Shown here in pieces: positions 37,650 to 49,315 of a DNA stretch of 64,000 nucleotides. Source of the DNA: Corythoichthys intestinalis (Eukaryota > Chordata > Actinopteri > Syngnathiformes > Syngnathidae); NCBI RefSeq assembly GCF_030265065.1, contig NC_080409.1, positions 30,080,501 to 30,144,500 on the forward strand, read 5' to 3'. The notes below the pieces were generated by a model, which saw nothing but the letters and a program-made list of their open reading frames with translations, was not told where the DNA came from and did not search any database. How positions within the stretch are numbered: position 1 is the first letter of the stretch; every line of letters begins with the position of its first letter. The position numbers were made by a program, and so were the translations under genes.

Positions 37650-39273
37650 CAGTCCCTGGCAAAAGTCTTGTCGCTTATCCATTTTGTAGAAACAATTGCT
37701 AATAACCTGACTTTTAATTATTTAATTGGTTTTAAAAATGGCTCATATGAAAGCTAAGACCCTCTCAAATGATGTTGAATGTACAAAAATATTATTGTTT
37801 CACTGAAAAAAGATTTATCATTTAGTGAAGACATAAAGGTCAAATTTTGGCAAAGCAAAAGTTTTGTCGCCTACAGAAAGTAGTGTGAAAATTGAACAAA
37901 AAATGTACTTCAAATACAAAAATGTGTTATATAACATAAGCGAATTAAGTAGTGGTGCTGTGAGATCCAAATTTAATATTTTGTATGACTTCCATGGGCT
38001 TTGGCAAGGATTCATGCAATTTATTGATGAAGTCATTAGGAACATCAAAGAAAGTAGTCTTGCATGCCTCCCAGGGTTCATCAACATTCTTGGGTTTCGT
38101 CTTCCATGCTTCCTCTTTCAGCCTACCCCAGACATGCTCATTGATGTTCATGTCTGGTGACCGGGCTGGCCAGTCCTGGAGGATCTTGATGTTCTTTGCC
38201 TTGAGGAACTTTGAGGTGGAGTTTAAGGTATGCAATGGAGCACCATCCTGCTGCAGAATTTGTCCCTTTTTATGGTTAGGAATGTAAAAGGCAGCTAAGA
38301 TTTGTTGATATTTCACCCTGCAGATCTCTCAGGGTGCAGACAATTAAAAAACCATGTGGCTTTTGCCAAGGCCCACAGCCTGTCAAAAGGATGGACGCTG
38401 GAAAAGTGGCAAAAGGTGGATTTTTCAGATGAATCTTCCATTGAATTACACCACAGTCGCCACAGATATTGCAGGAGACCTACTGGAGCCCGCATGGATC
38501 CGAGATTCACTCAGAAATCAGTGAAGTTTGGTGGTGGCAAAATCATGGTCTGAGGTTACATCCGGTATGGGGGTGTGCGAAAGATCTGCAGGGTGGAAGG
38601 CAACATAAATAGTCTGAAATATAAACAAATCTTAGCTGCCTCTTATATTCCTAACCATAAAAAGGGACAAATTCTGCAGCAGGATGGTTCTCCATCGCAT
38701 ACTTCAATCTCTACCTCAAAGTTCCTCAAGGCAAAGAAGATCAAGATCCTGACTGGCCAGCCCAGTCACCAGACATGAACATCATTGAGCACGTCTGGGG
38801 TAGGATGAAAGAGGAAGCATGGAAGACGAAATCCAAGAATGTCGATGAACCCTGGGAGGCATGCAAGACTGCTTTCTTTTATGTTCCTGATGACTTCATC
38901 AATAAATTGTATGAATCCATGCCGAAGCCCATGAAAGTGATACAAAATATTAAATGTGGATCCCACAGCACCACTACTTAATTCGCTAATGTTATGTAAC
39001 ATATTTTTGTATTTGAAGTACATTTCTTGTTCAATTTTCATACTACTTTGTGTAGGCGACAAAACTTTTGTCTTGCCAAAATTTGACCTTTATGTCTTCA
39101 TTAACTGATAAAACTTTTTTCAGTGAAACAAATATATTTTTTGTACATTCAACATCATTTGGGAGGGTCTTAGCTTTCATATGAGCCATTTCTGAAACCA
39201 ATTGAATAATTAAAAGTCGGGTTATTATTAGCAATTGTTTCAACAAAATGGATAAGACTTTTGTCAAGGACTG
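37650..39273. mobile_element. Tc1-like fold-back element H inserted in IgL unit 2
   Basis: The termini CAGTCCCTGGCAAAAGTCTT and AAGACTTTTGTCAAGGACTG are inverted and TA-flanked. The left half encodes, on the minus strand, the transposase C-terminal part (IPNHKKGQILQQDGAPLHT, then GRLKEEAWKTKPKNVDEPWE). The right half encodes the same part on the plus strand, preceded by AHSLSKGWTLEKWQKVDFSD and FTQKSVKFGGGKIMV. So 3' halves of about 0.67 kb stand at both ends, and the N-terminal HTH is absent. Units 1 and 3 show the uninterrupted site (CTAAATA then GGCTACATGTCAC). Confidence 0.9.
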
Positions 39274-39419
39274 TAGGCTACATGTCACAAACACTGTGTT
39301 ATTGTTATATTGTCTTTACTGCCAAACTAGAGCTGAGCAGTAATTTTTCTTGTTACCCAAGTTTCTTTTTCAAATGTTCAATAAGCACGTGCGACAGACT
39401 GTTGTTGATACGCATACAT

Positions 39420-39425
39420 TTTATT
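39420..39425 (-). terminator. Polyadenylation signal AATAAA after C2
   Basis: The same position relative to the stop codon as in unit 1. Confidence 0.7.
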
Positions 39426-39457
39426 TCACAATGCTTCAACCTAACGGTAACACTCTC

Positions 39458-39783
39458 TCAGCAGTGTCCCGGGTCCGGCAGGGTTTGCGTGACAGGGTTG
39501 TGTCCTTCCAGACTGGCCTCGCAGCTCACCGGCAGGGCTTTGCTCCACTGGTCAGCAGGGAGGATCAAGGTGCTGGTCCAGCGGTAAAGACCGTCCCCTC
39601 CTGCCTCTTCTGGAAGGCTGTGCGATACCCCCGAGGCACTGGAGGCGCCGCCCACCTTCCAGCCCAGGGTCCAGGTTGAGGGGAAGCCCCCGCTGGCCAC
39701 GCAGGCGGCTGTGGCACTGCCCGACTGCAGCTGCTCTCTTGAGGGGGGGAAGACAGTCAGCGTGGGCCGACGCACCTCACCCG
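39458..39783 (-). CDS. IgL constant-region exon C2
   Basis: Acceptor, phase, length (107 codons after the split Ser) and protein are as in C1; the encoded domain is identical residue for residue (REQLQSGSATAACVASGG, TLILPADQW, CEASLEGHN, DPGHC end). Both Ig-fold cysteines and the terminal Cys are present. Transcription is on the minus strand from J2, 1.36 kb upstream. The identity points to recent duplication or gene conversion between units 1 and 2. Confidence 0.95.
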
Positions 39784-41144
39784 CTGTGTGGACAGGACAG
39801 GATCAGGACAAGAACGCAACACGATGTTTAAAAAATGATGCCAAAAAAATGAAAGATATTTCTGTGTCCATGTCATATGGAAGCCCAAAACCTTTTGCCA
39901 CATACAAAAAATGTTTTAGAATAAAGCTACAGTATGTTCTTAAGGCCTTTTTTTATCCAATTTTTGTTATGGACCAATACATCTGCCAACAAGGGATACC
40001 AAGATTAATCGTCTAATCCACAAATATATTGATAGTTGAAACAACGTTTCGAGACATTGCTGAAGATTCTTAAACTTTCTAAATCCTCATTTTTGAGCTT
40101 CAAAGACTTTCTCAGTTAAACGTCTATTGCCGTCAATGGCGGACAAAGAGTTCAGCAATGTGAGGTCAAAAGATATTTATGAAACAAAGCAGAACAAAAA
40201 TTGTTGAATTCTCCCAGCGCAAAATACACACGAACAACACTTATGTAAATTCATGACTGCATTCTTATTAATTTTTATTAATATATTACAATTTGTTTGA
40301 ATTTATTGTTTGGAAGTTTTATATTTTCTAATTGATTTGATTTATAATTATTTATACAGATTTTTTTTTTTATTACTCGTGGCAATTTTTTAGTTTGCGG
40401 GTTTTTTTTTTTAATTATTCCTTTTTATTTACTATTTTATTTTCCCAAAATGGATCTTTCGATTCATTCATTCATTTAATTTTAAATTATTTAAATATAT
40501 ATTTTTAATGGCCTTCGCAAAAGACGTGCGGCAACACTAACACTACAATTGGATGTCAAATGGGCTCTACAAAATATTGTCCCACAGACTATACTTGGTC
40601 CCAGGGTCCGAGGTTTGAGACCCGTCTTATCTAACCGTAATAAAAACATTTAAGAAATAAAAAATACATAATTCATGCGTGAAATAGTTAATCATGACAG
40701 CCCTAGTTTCTCTGCCCTCGACGGCAACAGACGTCAAATCCATTTTGACCGGGAGGGCTGCCAACCATTGATCGCTCCCAGTCAAAATGGATTGGGCGTC
40801 TGTTGCCGTCAATGGCAGGCAGGCAATGAGTTAAATTTTTATATGGCTTAGCAGACATAATGACACTTCGAAAGAAACCATTACTATAATGTGGCCCCTA
40901 ACAAAGATGAGTTTGACGCTTCTGATCTAGAAATAAATTTGTTCAATTTGTTCCATTATGACAATGTCTTTTTTTTCCTCTCTAAAGTAGGAGCAGAGAT
41001 GTAATAGGCTAATCATTTTAAATGTTATGAATTGGTTGAGAAATGTGGATGTTAATGACTGTCAAAAAAGTGGATGGAAAACATGGAATTTTTGGTATAA
41101 AACAACATAAGAACACAAAAATTAATGAAATAATGGTTACTTAC

Positions 41145-41182
41145 AGCCGAGGATGAGCTTGGTTCCTCCGCCGAAACTGTAC
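41145..41182 (-). CDS. IgL J segment J2
   Basis: The 38 nt encode YSFGGGTKLILG plus one base before GTAAGTAAC, the same coding sequence as J1. Confidence 0.95.
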
Positions 41183-41221
41183 CACGGTGATGCAAAGCGG
41201 TGAGATGGCAGTGCAAGAACC
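41183..41221 (-). other. J2 recombination signal, 23-bp spacer
   Basis: Nonamer GGTTCTTGC (one change from J1 in the T run), a 23-bp spacer, heptamer CACCGTG. It carries deviations in both parts and is the weakest-looking J signal of the four. Confidence 0.9.
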
Positions 41222-41477
41222 TCGTCAGCTGTTCATCGGCGGCGTTCCGCGGATGGTTCCTCTCCATTGATATGTGTAAAGTCAGTTGAGGGTCTTGTGC
41301 GACTGGTCACCACTGAATATGGATGTTCCAAGTGTCCAGGTGTCCACTATACGTCTATTTTCTGCGAAATACAGAAAGACCAATAGCCTCAGATTGATGT
41401 GAAGAGGTCCAAAAAGTCCCAAAAAACAGGAAGCGGTAGCCTCTCACTTTCACAAAGGCAGGTGCGCCTTCAGCTTT

Positions 41478-41485
41478 ATTTGCAT
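41478..41485 (+). promoter_or_regulatory. Ig octamer ATTTGCAT of V3
   Basis: A perfect octamer 86 bp before the V3 start codon. Confidence 0.9.
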
Positions 41486-41570
41486 GAGGTACTGCGCTTG
41501 GCCGCTCCGCTGCTTCTTCATAAGTCTGTACGACCACCTACACACAAAGTCCACTTGCATCCGATTCAGA

Positions 41571-42021
41571 ATGTGGTCGCCTGCATTCGTGCTTGTCCTT
41601 TGGACTCTGTTGATCCCGGGTGAGACTTTTAAATGTTACTGGAAGAATGTACGAGACAATCAACAAACTGCCAGTTTTTTGCTAACTTCACCACTATACT
41701 TTGTGTCGTTTCTTTCAGGATTGTTCGGTGAGTCTTTCCTGAGGCAGACAGACAGATTTAAGTCTGTCTCTCTCGGAGGGACGGTGACCATCGACGCCAA
41801 GGGGAGTTCAGACATTGGTTGGGCTCTCAGTTGGTACCAAGTGAAACCTGGGCAGCCTCCAAAACTGCTCATCTACGCTGCAGATGAGCGCTTCTCTGGA
41901 ACACCATCTCGATTCAGTGGCCAAAAATCTGGCTCCGACTACACTCTGACCATCAGTGGTGTCCAGGCCGAAGACGTGGCCGATTACTACTGTCTTGGCT
42001 ATTATGATAGCGGAGCGTACA
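41571..42021 (+). CDS. IgL V segment V3 (leader 41571-41619, V exon 41719-42021)
   Basis: The leader [16 protein letters not shown] is split by an intron of 99 bp. The V exon encodes [20 protein letters not shown], then [20 protein letters not shown], again with Ala in place of the first cysteine, then [20 protein letters not shown] and [18 protein letters not shown]. Trp, second Cys, Arg of PSRF and Asp of AEDVADYY are kept. The frame is open to the heptamer. Compared with V2 the frameworks are almost unchanged, and the differences cluster in CDR1 (WA/WD), CDR2 (ER/AL) and CDR3. J2 lies 0.39 kb to the left on the opposite strand. Confidence 0.95.
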
Positions 42022-42049
42022 CACAGTGATTCAGAGGCGTACAAAAACC
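42022..42049 (+). other. V3 recombination signal, 12-bp spacer
   Basis: Heptamer CACAGTG, a 12-bp spacer, nonamer ACAAAAACC: full consensus. Confidence 0.96.
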
Positions 42050-42946
42050 TTTGACTCTAAGAGAAGTGAAACTGGCCTCTGAGAAAGTGGCAGGGGCAGA
42101 AGACACTAAATGATAAGCATGAGAGGTCCTCAAGCAGAATATTCGAGATACTAAAGATGACACAGTAATTTTTTATTTTTCATTTATTCTATCTTCCGTG
42201 CCGCGTATCCTCATTATACTTGAAATATCTTCAGATATTCATGTCTTTCATGTTTTTTAAAATCTGTGATTATATATTTTTTCATTTGATCGAGGAGTGA
42301 ACTTTTACATGCTAATATGAGTATGTGGTTAAAAATGTTTTTCTATTTATATATTTTTTTTTTGGGCGATGTATTTATGAATTTATTTTTTTAATAAAAA
42401 ACTACATGTAAATTACAATAAGTGTAAATCTATCATTTTATAATTGTATTTTCTTCGACATACTGTGTGCTTTATTATTAAGGCATAATCAAGCCTTTAT
42501 AGGGAACTCATTTAAACTACTGGCTGCCATTGATGAAACTTTTTAATGCTGTATCATAAAACTGACTTTTAATGATCATTTTGGCTATCATTTCCCATGA
42601 TTGTGAAAAGAGCAACATGACAGTTATTTGGGAAGGTAATCACCAAAAACATCTGAATACAATGGAATTCAGATTGATTTATTTTTTTTGTTTTGTTTTC
42701 AGTACTGACTCATTAGCTGCCATTGACGGCAATAGACGTCCCATCTAATTTGACTGTGGGGCTGGCAGTGTCTCTCAGACCCCTCAGTCAAATTGGATTG
42801 GACTTCTATCACTGTCAACGCCAGTGAAACATGATCACTCAATGCCAGTCTTCCTAGTTTAAATGGATTTGATGTCTTTAACTGTTAATGGCAGTGAGTT
42901 AAAAAATAATCCAAAGATATCAGAATATTGTATATTTATATATATA

Positions 42947-43026
42947 CAGTGGGGAGAAGAAGTATTTGATACACTGCCAATGGGTTTTCCCATTGGCAGT
43001 GTATCAAATACTTCTTCTCCCCACTG
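42947..43026. mobile_element. 80-bp perfect palindrome made of two Tc1/mariner-type ends
   Basis: The arm CAGTGGGGAGAAGAAGTATT, continuing TGATACACTGCCAATGGG, is followed by TTTT and its exact complement, so two 38-bp arms with a 4-bp loop. TA flanks both sides (42945-42946, 43027-43028). It looks like a minimal element consisting only of terminal repeats. Confidence 0.85.
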
Positions 43027-43049
43027 TATATATATATATATATATATAT

Positions 43050-43668
43050 TAGGGCTGTCAAACGATTACAATTTTTAATTGAGTTAATTACAGCTTAAAA
43101 ATTAATTAATCGTAATTAATCTATAAAATATGCCATATTTTTCTGTAAGTTATTGTGGGAATGGAAAGACAAGACACAAGATGGATATATACATTCAACA
43201 TACGGCACATAAGGACTGTATTTGTTCATTATAACAATAAATCAACAAGATGGCATTAACATTATTAACATTCTGTTAAAGCGATCCATGGATAGAAAGA
43301 CTTGTAGTTCTTAAAAGATAAATGTAAGTTCAAGTTATAGAAATTTTATATCAAAACCCCTGTTAATGTTTTCGTTTTAATAAAATTTGTAAAATTTTCA
43401 ATCAAAAAATAAACTAGGATCTCACCATTGTTGATGTCAATAATTACTTACACAATGCTCATGGGTGCTGAAGCCTATAAAATCAGTTGCACCCAAGCGC
43501 CAGCAAAGGGCGGCAAAACTCCATAAAACACAACAAGTGAGCGTTTCACTGTACTGTCATTTAAATCTGTCTGAGCGGGTCATCTGCGTTAATTGCGTCA
43601 AATATTTTAACGTCATTAATTTAAAAAATTAATTAACGCCCGTTAATGCGATAATTTTGACAGCCCTA
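43050..43668. mobile_element. MITE-like element (TIR TTAGGGCTGTCAAACGATTA type)
   Basis: The left end TAGGGCTGTCAAACGATTA and the right end ATAATTTTGACAGCCCTA are inverted, with further inverted AATTAATTAATCG/CGTTAATTAATT blocks inside. The 0.62 kb has no coding frame. It sits in AT microsatellite sequence, so a target duplication cannot be judged. Confidence 0.75.
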
Positions 43669-43718
<50 letters not shown>

Positions 43719-44007
43719 ATACACATATATATACATATGTATATAGTATATATATTCTTATATATATATACACGTATATATATATATGTATGTATATAGT
43801 ATATATCCGTAAATTGCAGAAAGCGGAATCAAAATTTGCAGAAAATGTCTAGCGAGAGAAAAATGTCATATCACTATTTCAATCTATCAATCTATCTATC
43901 AATTTATCACAATGGATTTCATTTTTCAATATAAATTTATTTACGTAAAACTAAATACAGTCCTGAAATTCTACAGTTTGCTACTTTAATTTCAACAAGT
44001 TGTCAGC

Positions 44008-44068
44008 CATAGACTTCAAAATTTATATATTATCATTATAATTTATATCATGAAGTCTACGTATGTGT
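44008..44068. repeat. Small hairpin insertion shared by units 3 and 4
   Basis: CATAGACTTCAAAATTTATA faces ATTTATATCATGAAGTCTA. The flanks GTCAG...GTCAG repeat a 5-mer that is single in units 1 and 2. The unit 4 copy is at about 52090-52147. Confidence 0.6.
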
Positions 44069-44684
44069 CAGCTTTCGACCCCTGAAATAATGTTCCATCT
44101 AGTTCAATCTAGTGTTAAAGCTGAGAAGTGTAACAGAATGTAGGCTAAATTTAAACTTTTTGTGCATGACATAATCATTGATTTTTTTAATCAATTTTTT
44201 TTTTATCTGCTGCGGGCCAATAAAAACTGAGCTATGAGAGCCGCAGTTGGCCCCTAGGCCTTAGTTTGGACACCAATGATACTATAAAAGAACATTTTTT
44301 ATGCAATATATACCTAATGCATGGTGAATATAATTCTATTTTATTTTTCAATCTTAATTTTCACTTAAATTACATTTACTGTAATTTTCAAGATCAAACC
44401 ATTTTTATGACATTTACGTCAATATTTGTTTTTTTTTTTTTAAGTGATAGTTGTTTATCTGTATTTACTGTATGTACTGTATGTCAAGCATATTAAGATT
44501 GTATCAATGAGGCTATTCTTCTTATTCAAGGGCAAACTAAATATAGGCTACATGTCACAAACACTGTGTTATTGTTATATTTTCCTTCTAACTAGAGACA
44601 AGCAGTAATTTTTCTTGTTACGCAATTTGCTTTTTCCAATATTCACTAAGCACATGCGACAGACTGTTGTTGATACTCATACAT

Positions 44685-44690
44685 TTTATT
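44685..44690 (-). terminator. Polyadenylation signal AATAAA after C3
   Basis: The same position relative to the stop codon as in the other units. Confidence 0.7.
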
Positions 44691-44722
44691 TAACAATGCT
44701 TCAACTTGACAATAACACTCTC

Positions 44723-45048
44723 TCAGCAGTGTGCCGGGTCCGGCAGGGTTTGCGTGACAGGGTTGTGTCCGTCCAGACTGGCCTCGCAGCTCACCGGCAG
44801 GGCTTTGCTCCACTGGTCCGCAGAGAGGATCAAAGTGCTGGTCCAGCGGTAAAGACCGTCCCCTCCTGCCTCTTCTGGGAGGCTGTGCGACACCCCCGAG
44901 GCACTGGAGGCGCCGCCTACCTTCCAGCCCAGGGTCCAGGTTGAGGGGAAGCCCCCGCTTGCCACGCAGGCGGCTGTGGCACTGCCCGACTCCAGCTGCT
45001 CTCTTGAGGGGGGGAAGACCGTCAGTGTGGGCCGACGCACCTCACCCG
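44723..45048 (-). CDS. IgL constant-region exon C3
   Basis: It has the same acceptor, phase and 107-codon length as C1. Differences from C1/C2 are QLESG for QLQSG, LILSADQW for LILPADQW, SLDGHN for SLEGHN and DPAHC for DPGHC. Both Ig-fold cysteines, the WTLGWKV tryptophan and the terminal Cys are intact. It is expressed from J3, 1.56 kb upstream on the minus strand. The last three substitutions are shared with C4, so C3 and C4 form one subgroup and C1 and C2 the other. Confidence 0.95.
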
Positions 45049-46173
45049 CTGTGTGGACAGGACAGGATCAGGAGAGCAATACAACATGATTTTAATAAAA
45101 TGATGCCAAAATGATAAGAAGATATTATTGTGTCCATGTCCTAACCCGAAACCCATTGCCACATATAAACACTGTTTTAGAATAAAGCTACTATATGTTC
45201 TTAAGGTCTGTTTTTATTCAATTATTGTTATGGGCCATTACATCTGCCAACTATGGCTACGACGATTAATCGTCTAATCCACAACTATATTGATAGTCGA
45301 TACAACGTTTCGACATTGTTCAACATTGCAAAATTTTCGAAATCCTCATTTTTGAGTTTACAAAAAGGCAAATCATTCTCTCACTTCCAGCCTCTTTCAG
45401 TTAAATTGAACGTCGATTGCCGTCAATGGCGGCCAAAGAGTTCAGCCATGTGAGGTCACAAGATATTTATAAAATAAAGCAAAATAAAAATTATTAAGTA
45501 ATTCCCCAAGAGCAAAATACACACGAACCACACTTATTTAAATTTATGACTGAATTCTTCTTCATTTCTATTAATGTATTACAATTTGTTTGAAATTTAT
45601 TTTTGGGAAGTTTTATATTTTTTTTATTGATTTGATTTAGAATTATTTATATAGATTTTTTTTTTTTTTAATTGCTCGTGGCTATTTTTTAGTTTGCGGG
45701 TTTTTTTTTTTTTATTATTCTTTTTTATTTACTATTTTATTTTCCCAAAATGGATCTTTCATTTAATTCATTCATTTAATTTCAAATTATTTATATGTAA
45801 TTTTTAATGGCCTTTGCAAAAGACGTGAGGCAACACTACAATTGGATGTCAAATGGGCCCTACAAAATATTGTCCCACAGACTATAATTGGTCCCAGGGT
45901 CCAAGGTTTGAGCCCTGTCGTATATGATTGTACAGTAATAAAAACATTTAAGAAAAATAAATACATCATTCGTGCATGAAATATTTAATCATGGCAGCCC
46001 TAGTTTCACTGCCTTTGACGGCAACAGATGTCCAATCATTTTTGACCATTGATCTTTCCCAGTCAAAATGGATTGGGCGTCTGTTGCTGTTAATGGCAGG
46101 CAATGAGTTAAATATTTATATGGCTTAGCAGTCATAATGACACTTTGAAGGAAACCATTACTACAATGTGGTC

Positions 46174-46258
<85 letters not shown>
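46174..46258. repeat. (AACT)n microsatellite in C3-J3 intron
   Basis: About 21 copies of AACT. The matching place in unit 4 (about 54240-54263) has only about five, and units 1-2 have none. Confidence 0.95.
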
Positions 46259-46608
46259 GATGAGTTTGACGCTCCTGATCTAGAAATAAATTTGTTCAGT
46301 TTGTTCAATTTATTCAGTTCAGTTCTCTAAAATAAGAGAAGAGAATTACGACAGTGTGGCCCCTAACAAAGATGAGTTTGACGCTTCTGATCTAGAAATA
46401 AATTTGTTCCATTTTTTTCCATTATGACAATGTTTTTTTTTCCTCTCTAAAGTAAGAGCACAGATGTAATAGGCTGATCATTTTAAATGTTATGAATTGG
46501 TTGACAAACCTGGATGTTTTTGAATGTCAAAAAAGTGGATGGAAAAAATGAATTTTTAGTACAAAACAACATGATAAGACAAAAACTAATCAAATGTTGG
46601 TTACTTAC

Positions 46609-46646
46609 AGCCGAGGATGAGTTTGGTTCCTCCGCCGAAACTGAAC
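46609..46646 (-). CDS. IgL J segment J3
   Basis: The 38 nt encode FSFGGGTKLILG plus one base before GTAAGTAAC. The first codon is Phe where J1 and J2 have Tyr and J4 has Leu, which adds junctional diversity. Confidence 0.95.
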
Positions 46647-46685
46647 CACAGTGATGCAAAGCGGTGAGATGGCAGTACAAAAACC
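46647..46685 (-). other. J3 recombination signal, 23-bp spacer
   Basis: Nonamer GGTTTTTGT, a 23-bp spacer, heptamer CACTGTG: the only J signal here with consensus heptamer and nonamer. Confidence 0.95.
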
Positions 46686-46941
46686 TCGTCAACTGTTCAT
46701 CGGCGACGTTCCGCGGACGGTTTTTCTCCATTGATATGTGTAAAGTCATTTGAGGGTCTTGTTGGACTAGTCACCACTGAATATGGATGTTCCAAGTGTC
46801 CAGGTGTCCACTATATGCCTATTTTTTGCGAAATCCAGAAAGACCATTAGCCTTAGATTGATGTGAAGGGGTCCAAAAAGTCCCAAAAAACAGGAAGTGG
46901 TAGCCTCTCACTTTCACAAGGGCAGGTGCGCCTACAGCTTT

Positions 46942-46949
46942 ATTTGCAT
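46942..46949 (+). promoter_or_regulatory. Ig octamer ATTTGCAT of V4
   Basis: A perfect octamer 86 bp before the V4 start codon. Confidence 0.9.
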
Positions 46950-47034
46950 GAGGTACTGCGCTTGGCCGCTCCGCTGCCTGTTCATAAGTCTGTACGACCA
47001 CCTACACACAAAGTCCACTTGCATCCGAATCAGA

Positions 47035-47481
47035 ATGTGGTCGCCTGCATTTGTGCTCGTCCTTTGGACTCTGCTGATCCCGGGTGAGACTTTCAATGTC
47101 CCTGTAATGATGTAGGAGAAAATCAACAAACTGCCAGTTTTTTGCTGTCTTCACCACTATACTTTGTGTCGTTTCTTTCAGGATTGTTCGGTGAGTCTTT
47201 CCTGAGGCAGACAGACAGATTTAAGTCCGTCTCTCTCGGAGGGACGGTGACCATCGGCGCCAAGGGGAGTTCAGACATTGGTGGTGATCTCAGTTGGTAC
47301 CAAGTAAAACCTGGGCAGCCTCCAAAACTGCTCATCTACAGGGTAGAACGCCTCTTCTCTGGAACGCCTTCTCGATTCAGAGGCCAACGATCGGGCTCCG
47401 ACTACACTCTGACCATCAGTGGTGTCCAGGCCGAAGACGTGGCTGATTACTACTGTCTCGGCGATCATGGCGGAGCGTACA
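47035..47481 (+). CDS. IgL V segment V4 (leader 47035-47083, V exon 47182-47481)
   Basis: The leader [16 protein letters not shown] has a GTGAGA donor and the V exon opens after TTTCAG. It encodes [20 protein letters not shown] (Ala at the first-cysteine position), [20 protein letters not shown] and [17 protein letters not shown]. The exon is 300 nt, one codon shorter than the others within CDR3. CDR2 is the most changed of the set, and FR3 has FRG for FSG, shared with V5. Frame, second Cys and signals are intact. J3 lies 0.39 kb to the left, opposite strand. Confidence 0.95.
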
Positions 47482-47509
47482 CACAGTGATACAGAGGTGT
47501 TCAAAAACC
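47482..47509 (+). other. V4 recombination signal, 12-bp spacer
   Basis: Heptamer CACAGTG, a 12-bp spacer, nonamer TCAAAAACC (first base changed from the ACAAAAACC of its neighbours). Confidence 0.93.
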
Positions 47510-48424
47510 TCCTTTGACTTTGAGAGAAGTGAAACTGGCCTATGAGGATGTGGCAGGGGCAGAAGACACTATGTGATAAGCATGAGCGGTCCTCAAGCAG
47601 AATATTCGAGATACTAAAGATGACACAGTAATTTTTTTATTTTTCATTTATTCTAGCTTCCGTGCCGCATATCCTCATTATACTTGAAATATCTTCAGAT
47701 ATTCATGTCTTTCATGTTTTTTCAAATCTGTGATTATATATGTTTTCATTTGATCGAGGAGTGAACTTTTACATGTTAATATGAGTGTGTGGTAAAAAAT
47801 GTTATTCTATATATATTTTTGTTTGGGCGATGTATTTATGAATTAATTTTTTTAATAAAAAACTACATGTAAATTACAATAAGTGTAAATCTATCATTTT
47901 ATAATTGTATTTTCTTTGACATACTGTGTGCTTTATTATTAAGGCATAATTAAGCCTTTATAGGGAACTCATTTAAACTATTGGCTGCCATTGATAAAAC
48001 TTTTTAATACTGTTCTATAAAACTGCCTTTTAATGATAATTTTGGCTATCATTTCCCATGATTGTGAAACGATCCACATGACAGTTATTTGGGAAGGTAA
48101 GCACCAAAAACTTCCGAATACAATGGAATTCAGATTCATTTATTTATTTATTTTTCCCAGTGCTAACTTTTTTTTTTTTTTTTTTTTTTGTTTTCAGTAC
48201 TAACTCATTAGCTGCCATTGACGGCAACAGACGTCCCATCTAATTTGACTGTGGGGCTGGCAGTGTCTCCAACACCCCTCAGTCAAATTGGATTGGACTT
48301 CTATCACTGTCAACGCCAGTGAAACATGATCACTCAATGCCAGTCTTCCTAGTTTGAATGGATTTGATGTCTTTAACTGTTAATGGCAGTGAGTTCAAAA
48401 ATAATCCAAAGATATCAGAATATT

Positions 48425-48425
48425 G

Positions 48426-48518
<93 letters not shown>

Positions 48519-48542
48519 TGTATATACACGTATCAGATTACC

Positions 48543-48575
<33 letters not shown>

Positions 48576-48598
48576 TATATATATATACATATACAGGG
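48425..48598. repeat. (TA)n microsatellite
   Basis: Long TA runs with short interruptions give spurious Tyr-Ile frames on both strands. Confidence 0.95.
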
Positions 48599-49315
48599 GT
48601 GCACATAATTTTTTTGCCCAGGTTCTCAGAGGAGGACCTTGAGATGTGACTTGGTCCTCATTGAGCTTGAGAGCCGACCCGCCTGATGCGATAAATTTAT
48701 GACAAGCTTTACTTAGAGCCAATTAACTTTAATTAATTATATTAACAATTAATGCTTGATTAACATCAACTGGCACAACAAAATTGCCATTACTTTGAAG
48801 TGAAATGTAAAGAAATAAAAAGCACCAATTCAAAATAAAGGGCATTATGCGGCTCCCACATTAACTCCAAGCCTTTTTAAAAGTGGGATGTCCTCCTCAT
48901 AAGACCTTATTGAACGTGCATGTTTAGCTTTGTAAAATGCGAGCAAAAACACGTTTGTCAGTGCATGTCGCTGTTCATTACCTTTATTCCGCCACTTGTC
49001 CATAGGGCGAGCGGGGTCCTGTTTGACATCGATAGTTTGCTTAATTGCCACATGCGCTCGGTTTTTTTCGTGCTTTTCAAAGTTTGGATGGCTGAAATTC
49101 TTTGACCCTACATAAAATGCGCTGCTCTTTTCGGCGACATTGGGATTCTCACAGCACATTTTGTACCGCATTTCCGTGCGAGCATCATTTGCTTCTAGCC
49201 ATGGTACCTCCTACTTTTCAGCAAAAGTCCTTTTTTTCGGTAGCTCCGGTGACGTCTCTGTCGTCTGTCTGTCTTTTGACGGGGGTGGGGGAACACGGAA
49301 GTAATTACTCAGTGT
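48594..49315 (-). mobile_element. hAT-type remnant with BED/TTF-zinc-finger transposase fragment
   Basis: The left end reads CAGGGGTGCACATAATTT. The minus-strand frame at 48845-49171 encodes MRYKMCCENPNVAEKSSAFY, then FEKHEKNRAHVAIKQ, AKHARSIRSYEEDIPLLKRL and GVNVGAA. This is the N-terminal zinc-finger part of a hAT transposase group that also gave rise to vertebrate ZNF862-like genes. The catalytic and dimerisation parts and the right end are missing, so it is a 5' fragment. It abuts the next element. Confidence 0.65.

Larger units (their letters stand above)
35475..41429. repeat. IgL tandem unit 2 (V2 - C2 - J2)
   Basis: It matches unit 1 throughout but is 5.95 kb long because a Tc1-like element (37650-39273) is inserted left of C2. 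Without it, the length is about 4.3 kb. Confidence 0.85.
41430..46891. repeat. IgL tandem unit 3 (V3 - C3 - J3)
   Basis: It is 5.46 kb long. The excess over 4.3 kb is mainly the palindromic and MITE insertions at 42947-43668, AT repeats at 43669-43800 and an expanded AACT microsatellite. It shares the CATAGACTTC hairpin insertion (about 44008-44068) only with unit 4. Confidence 0.85.

Noticed and set aside
39261-39679. Plus-strand ORFs over the C exons (similar ones at 33428, 44615 and 52662)
   Set aside because: Antisense shadows of the IgL constant exons; the minus-strand frame has the Ig fold, splice acceptor and polyadenylation signal.
48330-48722. Tyr-Ile repeat ORFs
   Set aside because: By-product of the TA microsatellite.
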